Shown one piece after another: positions 28,478-36,435 of a DNA stretch of 48,277 nt. The notes below the pieces were generated by a model. The model had not been told where the DNA came from and made no database searches. It saw only the letters and a list, made by a program, of their open reading frames with translations. The translations under genes and the position numbers were made by a program. Source of the stretch: Muribaculaceae bacterium (lineage in GTDB: Bacteria; Bacteroidota; Bacteroidia; Bacteroidales; Muribaculaceae); assembly GCA_016290765.1 (NCBI GenBank), contig JAEEVE010000002.1:1-48277 (forward strand). Direction: 5' to 3'. The stretch's first letter is position 1, and the number at the start of each line of letters is the position of its first letter.

Positions 28478-29497
28478 ATGAACCAAGAACCGAGAACCGA
28501 GAACCAAGAACTCGAGCGTGGCGGCAACATGGACATGCCACCGCGCGTCGACTTGACCGCTTTTGCCGAAAAAATCCAGCAATTGCGTGACACCATCGCT
28601 CAGACCATTGTGGGGCAGACCGAGGCCATAGACCTTATCCTCACCACCATTCTTGCCGACGGGCACGTCCTGCTAGAGGGTGTGCCGGGCGTGGCCAAGA
28701 CCCTCATGGCTCGTCTCATGGCACGCCTGGTCGACGCTCGCTTCAACCGCATCCAGTTTACTCCCGACTTGATGCCCAGCGACGTGCTCGGCACCACCGT
28801 CTTCAACATGAAGACCTCGGAATTTAGCTTCCACGAGGGGCCTGCGTTTGCCGACATCATCCTTGTTGATGAAATCAACCGCGCCCCAGCCAAGACGCAG
28901 GCGGCACTGTTTGAAGTGATGGAGGAACGCCAGGTGAGCATCGATGGCACCACGCGCAGCATGGGACCCGTCTACACCATCATCGCCACACAGAATCCTG
29001 TGGAACAGGAAGGTACTTACAAGCTTCCCGAGGCTCAGCTCGACCGCTTCATGATGAAGATTGTCATCGGCTACCCAACACCCGACGAAGAGGTGAACAT
29101 CCTCAATCGGCACCAGCAGAATTCGCGCCTCACTAAGCTCGACAACATCAAGCCCATCATCACACAGGACGAATTGCTCAAGATGCGTTCCACGCTCAGC
29201 GCAGTCCTCGTAGAGGATTCTCTCGTGCGCTACATTGTGCAGATTGTGCAGCAGACCCGTCAGAGCCGTGCCGTCTTCTTGGGTGCCTCGCCGCGAGCTG
29301 CTGTTGCTATGCTTCAGGCAAGCAAGGCCTACGCATTGATTCAAGGACGTGACTTTGTTACCCCCGACGATATCAAGGCGGTCACGCCCAGCATCCTCCA
29401 GCACCGCCTACTGCTCACTGCCGAGGCCGAGATGCAAGGCTACAGCCCTCTCTCTGTCACTCAGTCGCTCATCGATAAGGTCGAAGTCCCCAAATAG
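28478..29497 (+). CDS. MoxR-family AAA+ ATPase
   Basis: VLLEGVPGVAKTLMARLMA, FTPDLMPSDVLGT, ILVDEINRAPAKTQAALFEVMEERQV, ATQNPVEQEGTYKLPEAQLDRFM. True start could be 28529. Confidence 0.95.
   Translation: MNQEPRTENQELERGGNMDMPPRVDLTAFAEKIQQLRDTIAQTIVGQTEAIDLILTTILADGHVLLEGVPGVAKTLMARLMARLVDARFNRIQFTPDLMPSDVLGTTVFNMKTSEFSFHEGPAFADIILVDEINRAPAKTQAALFEVMEERQVSIDGTTRSMGPVYTIIATQNPVEQEGTYKLPEAQLDRFMMKIVIGYPTPDEEVNILNRHQQNSRLTKLDNIKPIITQDELLKMRSTLSAVLVEDSLVRYIVQIVQQTRQSRAVFLGASPRAAVAMLQASKAYALIQGRDFVTPDDIKAVTPSILQHRLLLTAEAEMQGYSPLSVTQSLIDKVEVPK
28480..28510 (+). repeat. Imperfect heptanucleotide tandem repeat (GAACCRA)4
   Basis: GAACCAA GAACCGA GAACCGA GAACCAA at the annotated 5' end of moxR. Confidence 0.75.
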
Positions 29498-29511
29498 GTA
29501 CGCGCAGTTTA

Positions 29512-30822
29512 ATGTTTTTACCACGACGTTTTTATATTATCATCCTGGTGCTCGTGGCGATTCACGCCGCTGGCTTCTGGTGGCACTGGCTATTCATTGC
29601 CGGGCAATTGCTGCTGGCTCTTTTCGCCTTGGCAGTATTGGCTGATATTGTCCTGCTGTGGCACAAGCGGGGTATTGCGGCAACGCGCCAGTGCAGTGAC
29701 CGCTTCTCGTGTGGTGATGACAACGAGGTGGCGCTGCATATCGACAGCATATACCCCTTTGATGTCGACCTCCATGTCATCGACGAAGTTCCACACATTT
29801 TTCAACGTCGTGACATTGACTTCCAGCACCATTTGGCCAAGCATGGCAACTGCCGCATCACCTATAACCTGCGTCCCACCAAGCGCGGCGTTTATGGATT
29901 CGGTCGAATTCGGGTGTTTGCCTCCACCATCCTCGGACTCGTTCAGCGCCGATTTACCTGCGACCGTCCCGTTGATGTCAAGGTGTATCCTAGCTACCTC
30001 ATGCTCAACCGCTACGAGTTGCTGGCGATGAGCAATAACCTTACCGAACTGGGTATCAAGCGCATCCGCCGCGCTGGTAACAACACCGAATTTGAGCAAA
30101 TCAAGGAATATGTCCAGGGCGATGAGTATCGTGCCATCAACTGGAAGGCCAGCGCCCGTCGCAACCAGCTCATGGTCAATGTCTACACCGACGAGCGTTC
30201 GCAACAAATCTTCAATCTCATCGACAAGGGTAGGGTGATGCAGCAGGCATTCAAGGGCATGACTCTTCTCGACTATGCCATCAATGCCTCGCTCGTGCTC
30301 AGCTACGTTGCCGTGCGCAAGGAAGACAAGGCGGGTCTGATGACCTTCAATGAGGACCTCGACGAGTTTCTCCAGGCAGCCAAGTCGTCCACCCAGATGC
30401 AAAACATCCTTGAAGCACTCTATGCGCAGGAGACTGACTTTGGCGAGACCGACTACTCGGCCCTGCTTGTCAATGTGAACCGCCTCATTCGTAAGCGCAG
30501 CCTGCTCGTGCTTTACACCAACTTTTCGGGATTGAATAGCCTCTATCGCCAGTTGCCCTATCTGCGCCAGCTCAACCAGCGGCATCGCCTGCTCGTCGTT
30601 TTCTTTGCCGACGAGGAAATCAGCGAATTTATGGAGCAGAAACCCCTCGATAGCGAGGAGTACTACCAGCAAATCATCGCCGAGAAAATCTCCCGCGAGA
30701 AGCAGCTCATCGTCACCACCCTGCAGCAGCAAGGCATCCTCTCGCTGCTCACCACACCCGACCGGCTCTCGATTAACGTCATCAATCGCTATCTAGAAAT
30801 CAAATCACGCCAAATGATTTAG
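29512..30822 (+). CDS. DUF58 domain-containing protein
   Basis: GIKRIRRAGNNTEFEQIKEYVQGDEYRAINWKASARRNQLMVNVYTDERSQQIFNLID DUF58 signature. Confidence 0.93.
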   Translation: MFLPRRFYIIILVLVAIHAAGFWWHWLFIAGQLLLALFALAVLADIVLLWHKRGIAATRQCSDRFSCGDDNEVALHIDSIYPFDVDLHVIDEVPHIFQRRDIDFQHHLAKHGNCRITYNLRPTKRGVYGFGRIRVFASTILGLVQRRFTCDRPVDVKVYPSYLMLNRYELLAMSNNLTELGIKRIRRAGNNTEFEQIKEYVQGDEYRAINWKASARRNQLMVNVYTDERSQQIFNLIDKGRVMQQAFKGMTLLDYAINASLVLSYVAVRKEDKAGLMTFNEDLDEFLQAAKSSTQMQNILEALYAQETDFGETDYSALLVNVNRLIRKRSLLVLYTNFSGLNSLYRQLPYLRQLNQRHRLLVVFFADEEISEFMEQKPLDSEEYYQQIIAEKISREKQLIVTTLQQQGILSLLTTPDRLSINVINRYLEIKSRQMI

Positions 30823-30845
30823 CCATGACCATTTTTGTGGCTTAT

Positions 30846-30888
30846 AAGAAGTACAGCCCAGCATGTTAAATGCCAGGCTGTATTTCTT
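30846..30888. terminator. Bidirectional terminator between DUF58 (+) and PurF-like (-) genes
   Basis: AAGAAGTACAGCCCAGCAT-gttaa-ATGCCAGGCTGTATTTCTT, imperfect 19-bp stem. Confidence 0.75.
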
Positions 30889-30901
30889 TTAGGGGCGCTT
30901 C

Positions 30902-32770
30902 TTAGTTGCTCTCGTACCAGTTGATGTAGGCTTGGTTGACCATCTTGTTGCCGCCGGGGGTGGGGTAGTCGCCTGTGAAATACCAGTCGCCAGGGGCGGT
31001 GGGTATGGCATTGTGCATGCCTTCAACACTTTGATACACCAATTTGACCTCGGCATGGATGTCTTCGGAGGTCACCATGCGGACAATCTGCTGCGACACC
31101 TCGTCGTCGGTAAATGGTGCATAGATGTCCACCACATGATTCACAACTTCTTCCTTAGGAAGACCTTCTTGTGCCTTGCAGCGGGCATAAACGTCGTCGA
31201 TGACGTGTTGCATCTTGCGATCCTTTAGCAACTGGATGGCGGCGCGGAACGCGATGAACTCGCTCATCTTGCGCATGTCAATGCCATAATAGTCGGGGAA
31301 TCGTACTTGTGGCGATGACGATACAATGACGATGCGACGTGGGTGAAGGCGGTCGAGGATGCGAATAATGCTCTGTCGCAACGTCGTTCCACGCACGATG
31401 CTGTCGTCAATCACCACTAGGTTGTCAACGCCGTCCTGTACCTGGCCGTAGGTCACGTCGTAGACGTGTGCTGCCAGGTCGTTGCGCTGGTTGCCTTCGG
31501 TGATGAAAGTGCGCAACTTGATGTCCTTGATGGCAATCTTCTCGGTTCGCAGGCGCTGGTGCAGAATGTTGTGTACTTGTTCCTCATAGTCCGCACTATT
31601 GGGGTCTAGCGACATGATGCGTTTCAACTTCAACTGTTCGAGGTGTGCATATAAGCCCTCGACCATGCCCATATAGGCTACCTCGGCGGTGTTGGGAATG
31701 AACGAGAATATGGTGTGCTCCAGGTCGCCGTCCACGGCTTCCAGAATCTTGGGCGTCAACTGGCGGCCCAGCGACTTGCGTTCTAGATATACGTCACGGT
31801 CGCTGCCGCGGCTGAAGTAGATGCGCTCAAACGAGCAGTGCTTGTAGTCCAACTGTGGCAGAATCTGTTCGATGCGCACGTCGTTGTTCTTGCTGACGAT
31901 GATGGCCGCACCAGGGGTAAGTTCTTTCACCGAGTCAACATCCACATTCAGCGCTGTTTGGATGACGGGACGCTCGCTCGCAGCAACAAAGATTTCTTCG
32001 TCACAATAGTAGAACGCCGGGCGGATGCCATGTGGGTCACGCATCACCATCATGTCGCCGCTGCCCGTAATGCCGCAGATGGCATAGCCGCCATCCCATG
32101 TGGTGGACGGACGTTGCAGAATGTTTCTGAAATCGAGGTTGTCCTCCATGCGTATGGACAACTCGGGCTCGACGATGCCCTGGTCGCGGAAGTAGCGGTG
32201 CAGGCGTTGGTTTTCGTTGTCAAGCGACTCGCCCAACTGTTCCAGCAATATCACGGTGTCGCTCATCACACGCGGGTGCTGGCCGCGGCTCACGATATCG
32301 CCGAAGATCTCATCGACATTGGTCATGTTGAAGTTGCCACACAGCATCAGGTTACGCGACGGCCAGTTGTTGCGGCGCAGGAACGGGTGTACATATTTCA
32401 TGCCGCTCTTGCCCGTGGTGCTATATCGCAGATGTCCCATATACAACTCGCCCACAAACGGCAGGTCAATGGTCGACACACCGCGCACAAGGCAATCGTG
32501 CATGTCGTTCTTGATGCGACCGAAGATGTCGCTGATGGCATTGCTGCCCAATGCTCGCTCGCGGTAGATGTATTCTTCACCGGGGGCAGCGTGCGTGTAG
32601 ACACAGCCCACACCGGCGGCCTCCTGACCCCGGTTGTGTTGCTTCTCCATCAGCAGGTACAACAGGTTCAAGCCGTACAAATAAGTTCCATACTTCTCCT
32701 TGTAATAGTCCAGCGGTTTGCGCAACTTGATCATCGCGATGCCGCACTCGTGTTTTACTTGTTCAGTCAT
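30902..32770 (-). CDS. Amidophosphoribosyltransferase-like protein (PurF family, 622 aa)
   Basis: CGIAMIKL N-terminal nucleophile-like Cys, RGQEAAGVG, GHLRYSTTGKSG, LVVIDDSIVRGTTLRQSI PRTase motif. Confidence 0.85.
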   Translation of the reverse strand: MTEQVKHECGIAMIKLRKPLDYYKEKYGTYLYGLNLLYLLMEKQHNRGQEAAGVGCVYTHAAPGEEYIYRERALGSNAISDIFGRIKNDMHDCLVRGVSTIDLPFVGELYMGHLRYSTTGKSGMKYVHPFLRRNNWPSRNLMLCGNFNMTNVDEIFGDIVSRGQHPRVMSDTVILLEQLGESLDNENQRLHRYFRDQGIVEPELSIRMEDNLDFRNILQRPSTTWDGGYAICGITGSGDMMVMRDPHGIRPAFYYCDEEIFVAASERPVIQTALNVDVDSVKELTPGAAIIVSKNNDVRIEQILPQLDYKHCSFERIYFSRGSDRDVYLERKSLGRQLTPKILEAVDGDLEHTIFSFIPNTAEVAYMGMVEGLYAHLEQLKLKRIMSLDPNSADYEEQVHNILHQRLRTEKIAIKDIKLRTFITEGNQRNDLAAHVYDVTYGQVQDGVDNLVVIDDSIVRGTTLRQSIIRILDRLHPRRIVIVSSSPQVRFPDYYGIDMRKMSEFIAFRAAIQLLKDRKMQHVIDDVYARCKAQEGLPKEEVVNHVVDIYAPFTDDEVSQQIVRMVTSEDIHAEVKLVYQSVEGMHNAIPTAPGDWYFTGDYPTPGGNKMVNQAYINWYESN

Positions 32771-32872
32771 GACTTAGTCTAAATATCTCTGCAAAGGTAC
32801 AACAAAATCATGAATCATGAATTGAGTATAGAAGATTTTATTTTTTTATTTTTGTGCAGGGTACATCCTCGG

Positions 32873-35638
32873 TTACCCAAGCTTCTCACGCAGGAAGTGA
32901 CCCGTGTAACTTTGAGGGCAAGCGGCAACTTGTTCGGGCGTGCCAGTGACTACCACTTGGCCACCCTCGGCACCGCCCTCAGGACCCAGGTCGATGATGT
33001 GGTCGGCACACTTGATGATCTCCATGTTGTGCTCGATGATTACTACCGTGTGCCCGCGGTCAATCAGCTGGTTGAATGCCTTGAGAAGTGTATTAATGTC
33101 GTGAAAATGTAGACCTGTCGTGGGCTCGTCAAATATAAACAAGGTGGGCACCTGTTTCTCGATGCTCAAATAGTAGGCCAACTTCACGCGTTGGTTCTCG
33201 CCGCCCGACAGGGTGCTGGACGATTGTCCCAGTTTGATGTAGCCCAGGCCCACGTCCTGCAGCGGCTTTAGGCGCTTGATCACCTTGGTGTCGCCAGTCA
33301 TGGTGAAGAACTCCACAGCTTGGTTCACGGTCATGTCGAGCACATCGCTCACCGTTTTTCCATGATAGAGCACATCCAGGGCATTGTGGCTGAATCGCTT
33401 GCCCTTGCACGCCTCGCAGGGTAGGGTGATGTCGGCCATAAACTGCATCTCGATGGTGATGGTGCCCTCGCCCTTGCACTCCTCGCAACGACCGCCAGGC
33501 GAGTTGAACGAGAAGAAACCGGGGCCATAGCCCATCTGCCGTGACAGTTGCTGCTCGCTGAAGATGTGACGTATTTCGTCGAATGCCTTCAAGTAGGTCG
33601 CGGGGTTGCTGCGGGTTGACTTGCCAATAGGGTTCTGGTCGACCAGCTCGACATGCCCAATGCGGTCCAGGTCGCCCTCCAGGCGAGCGTGTGAGCCGGG
33701 AGCTTCGGTGCTCAGGTCCAGGTGGCGTGCCAACGACCGATACAAGATGTTGGTGACCAGGGTACTCTTGCCGCTGCCGCTCACGCCTGTCACCACGGTC
33801 ATCACGCCCAACGGGAATTTCACGTCAATGCCCTTGAGGTTGTTTTCGGCGGCTCCCACTACCTTGATATAATTATTGCTCTTGCGGCGATGGCTGGGCA
33901 ATGCAATCGACAGCTCGCCAGTCAGGTAGCGAGCCGTGAAACTGTTTTTTGCTGTGGGCAGCTGCGCGTAGGGCCCTTGGTAGACCACCTCGCCGCCCAG
34001 GCGACCCGCTTCGGGGCCGATGTCGATGATATAGTCGGCACTGCGCATGATATCCTCGTCGTGCTCGACGACAACGACGGTGTTGCCCAGCGATTTCAGC
34101 TTCTGCAACACGCTCACCAGGCGGCCCGTGTCGCGCGAGTGAAGACCGATGCTGGGCTCGTCAAGGATATAGATGGAGCCCACCAGCGAACTGCCTAGCG
34201 AGGTGGCGAGGTTGATGCGCTGGCTCTCGCCGCCCGAAAGCGATGACGACAACCGGTCGAGCGTCAGGTAGCCCAGGCCCACGTCGAGCAGGAACGACAA
34301 GCGGCTATTGATCTCGGTGAGCAGGCGGCGGGCAACGGTCGTGTCATGTTCGTCGAGCGTGAGATTGGCAAACCATCGCGCCAGGTCGCTTACGGGCATC
34401 TGCACCAGCTCGCCGATGGTCTTGTCGGCGACGCGCACGTAGGACGCCTCGGGCTTCAGGCGCGAGCCGTGGCAGGTGGGACACACCGTCTTGCCGCGGT
34501 AGCGGGCCAGCATCACACGGTACTGAATCTTGTAGGAATTGGCCTTGACAAACTCAAAGAAGCCATCGATGCCAGGGAAATCGCCATCGCCGTGCCACAA
34601 CAAGTCGTGCTCGGCGGGAGTGAGCTCAAAGTAAGGGCGATGGATGGGGAAGCCGTGGCGAGCCGCCACATGGATAAACTCGCGCTTCCACTCGCTCATC
34701 GTTTGGCCTCGCCAGCACACCACGGCGTCGTCATAGACCGACAGCGACTTGTCGGGCACCACCAGGTTCTCGTCAATGCCCACCACGCGCCCAAAGCCTT
34801 CGCAGGTGGGGCAGGCGCCAATGGGGTTGTTGAAGTTGAACATCAGGTCGGTGGGCTCGGCCAGGACGATGCCGTCGGCTTCAAAGCGCTTGCTGAAGGG
34901 GTGCTCGTGGATGCTCCCATCTTCATCCCAAACAAGTAGGACACACTGGTCATGGCCTTCGAAAAAGGCCGTCTGCAACGAGTCGAGCAGACGCATTTCA
35001 TCGGCCTTGTCGTGTGTCACGCTCATGCGGTCGATGAGCAGGCGGTAATCGGTCACCGTTGGGTCGGCGGCGGTGATGTCGACAAAGCGCCCCTCGTGTT
35101 CCAGGCGTGAGTAGCCGCCCTTGGCGAGGATCGCCAGTTGCGCAGCCAGGTCGCGGCCCTCGGGCACAATGATGGGGCACACCAGCGCAAAGCGGGTGCC
35201 ATCGGGCAGTGCATCCACGCAGGCCACCACATCGTTGGCAGTATGCTTCTTGACGAGCGTGCCGCTCACGGGAGAGTAGGTCTTGCCCACCCGCGAGAAC
35301 AGCAGACGCAAGTAGTCGTAGATCTCGGTCGACGTGCCCACCGTGCTGCGCGAGTTGCGCGTGTTCACCTTCTGCTCAATGGCGATGGCAGGCGGCAAGC
35401 CACGGATAAAGTCGCACTCGGGTTTGGACATCCGGCCCAGGAACTGGCGGGCATAGGACGACAACGACTCCACATAGCGGCGCTGGCCCTCGGCATAGAG
35501 CGTGTCGAACGCCAACGACGACTTGCCCGAACCCGACAGGCCAGTAATCACCGTCATGCTGCCACGCGGCAGCGTCACGTCCACGCCCTTCAGGTTATTG
35601 ACACGCGCACCCCTGATTATAATCTCATCGCTTGACAT
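32873..35638 (-). CDS. uvrA: Excinuclease ABC subunit A
   Basis: Two Walker A (GLSGSGKSSLAF, GVSGSGKSTLV), two ABC signatures (SLSGGESQRINLA, TLSGGENQRVKLA), Zn fingers CPTCEGFG and CEECKGEGT. Start at ATG 35636-35638 (MSSDEIIIRGARVNNLKG). Confidence 0.95.
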   Translation of the reverse strand: MSSDEIIIRGARVNNLKGVDVTLPRGSMTVITGLSGSGKSSLAFDTLYAEGQRRYVESLSSYARQFLGRMSKPECDFIRGLPPAIAIEQKVNTRNSRSTVGTSTEIYDYLRLLFSRVGKTYSPVSGTLVKKHTANDVVACVDALPDGTRFALVCPIIVPEGRDLAAQLAILAKGGYSRLEHEGRFVDITAADPTVTDYRLLIDRMSVTHDKADEMRLLDSLQTAFFEGHDQCVLLVWDEDGSIHEHPFSKRFEADGIVLAEPTDLMFNFNNPIGACPTCEGFGRVVGIDENLVVPDKSLSVYDDAVVCWRGQTMSEWKREFIHVAARHGFPIHRPYFELTPAEHDLLWHGDGDFPGIDGFFEFVKANSYKIQYRVMLARYRGKTVCPTCHGSRLKPEASYVRVADKTIGELVQMPVSDLARWFANLTLDEHDTTVARRLLTEINSRLSFLLDVGLGYLTLDRLSSSLSGGESQRINLATSLGSSLVGSIYILDEPSIGLHSRDTGRLVSVLQKLKSLGNTVVVVEHDEDIMRSADYIIDIGPEAGRLGGEVVYQGPYAQLPTAKNSFTARYLTGELSIALPSHRRKSNNYIKVVGAAENNLKGIDVKFPLGVMTVVTGVSGSGKSTLVTNILYRSLARHLDLSTEAPGSHARLEGDLDRIGHVELVDQNPIGKSTRSNPATYLKAFDEIRHIFSEQQLSRQMGYGPGFFSFNSPGGRCEECKGEGTITIEMQFMADITLPCEACKGKRFSHNALDVLYHGKTVSDVLDMTVNQAVEFFTMTGDTKVIKRLKPLQDVGLGYIKLGQSSSTLSGGENQRVKLAYYLSIEKQVPTLFIFDEPTTGLHFHDINTLLKAFNQLIDRGHTVVIIEHNMEIIKCADHIIDLGPEGGAEGGQVVVTGTPEQVAACPQSYTGHFLREKLG

Positions 35639-35660
35639 ACCGCCTCTCAAAAAAGAATTT

Positions 35661-36040
35661 GCAAAGATAGTGCAAGCCGAGCGCAATACAAAATAAAACA
35701 CGAAGTTTTTTATTGGGAACTATATATCAGTTGTCCCGAGGGTATGCTTTGTCGCTGAAAGCGACTGAGTTGAGTAACCGGGGGTGGAGCTTGCGACACC
35801 CTCGGACAGAACGCAAACTATTATCCTCGCTGAAGGCGAGCATTTAGGTTTCGCGGCAAGGTGCTCGCTTTCAGCGAGATATTTAGTATGCCCTCATACC
35901 GGAGGTGTCGCTGACGCTCCACCCCCGGTTACTCAGATTGTCACCTTCGGTGACGTTGCTTCATCACCAAATAACAAAAAACTAATTAGGGGACAACTGG
36001 TATATAGTTCCCTATTTTTATTGCCGAGACGCCGCCTATC
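35661..36040 (-). promoter_or_regulatory. Conserved promoter-upstream block, copy 3 (uvrA), interrupted by the foldback element
   Basis: 35661-35714 (GCAAAGATAGTGCAAGCCGAGCGCAATACAAA...GAAGTTTTTTATT) continues at 36013-36040 (TATTTTTATTGCCGAGACGCCGCCTATC); together they match the uninterrupted copy at 22612-22690. -7 element TATCTTTG on minus strand (35662-35669). Confidence 0.6.
35715..36012. mobile_element. MITE-like / foldback nested-palindrome element, 298 bp, non-coding
   Basis: TIRs GGGAACTATATATCAGTTGTCCC (35715-35737) and GGGACAACTGGTATATAGTTCCC (35990-36012), 22/23 complementary; flanking TATT on both sides; perfect internal 19-bp IR 35772-35790 / 35916-35934; 17-bp IR 35826-35842 / 35862-35878; four 6-bp hairpins with GAA/TTC loops. 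Confidence 0.8.
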
Positions 36041-36354
36041 GTTGTCATCACTGGTATGTAAAAATCCCAAAAAGCTTCCAAAAATGTAGTGACCACAAAA
36101 TATTGAGACTTTTTAAGTGCAAATTTGTAGCAAAAAAAATTAGTATTATTGGTTTGTTGCTGCCTAAGTAATTGATTTACAAGATAATAAATAATTGTAA
36201 CTTTTACAACAACTCCCATTGTTTTTGATTATTATAATTGTCTGATTATGTGTATGTTACGATTTTCGCTCAAAACCCTATATATAAATATGTAGCCAAA
36301 CATTTTGCTGAAAAAAACAACGATTTCGTCAATTTTATCGCGTTTTACTTGCAC

Positions 36355-36379
36355 AATAAGTTTCTTATTGCTACTTTTG
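36355..36379 (+). promoter_or_regulatory. Promoter of C10 peptidase gene with embedded inverted repeat
   Basis: AATAAG-ttt-CTTATT (36355-36369) immediately upstream of -7 TACTTTTG (36372-36379). Confidence 0.45.
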
Positions 36380-36435
36380 CGACATAAATGAAAGCAAATA
36401 AACGAAATTACTCTAATCCTTAATCTTTAAGACTT

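Noticed and set aside
29590-30732. 380-aa minus-strand ORF
   Set aside because: Antisense to DUF58 gene with strong family signature; no independent motifs.
31838-32782. 314-aa plus-strand ORF
   Set aside because: Antisense to the PurF-like gene; shadow ORF.
35751-35878. Interpretation of GAA/TTC hairpins as integron attC sites
   Set aside because: No integrase, no R'/R'' core sites, and the symmetric TIR-bounded architecture fits a foldback element better.
35784-36089. 101-aa ORF across the foldback element
   Set aside because: Runs through palindromic DNA and out of the element; no start context or recognisable protein features.
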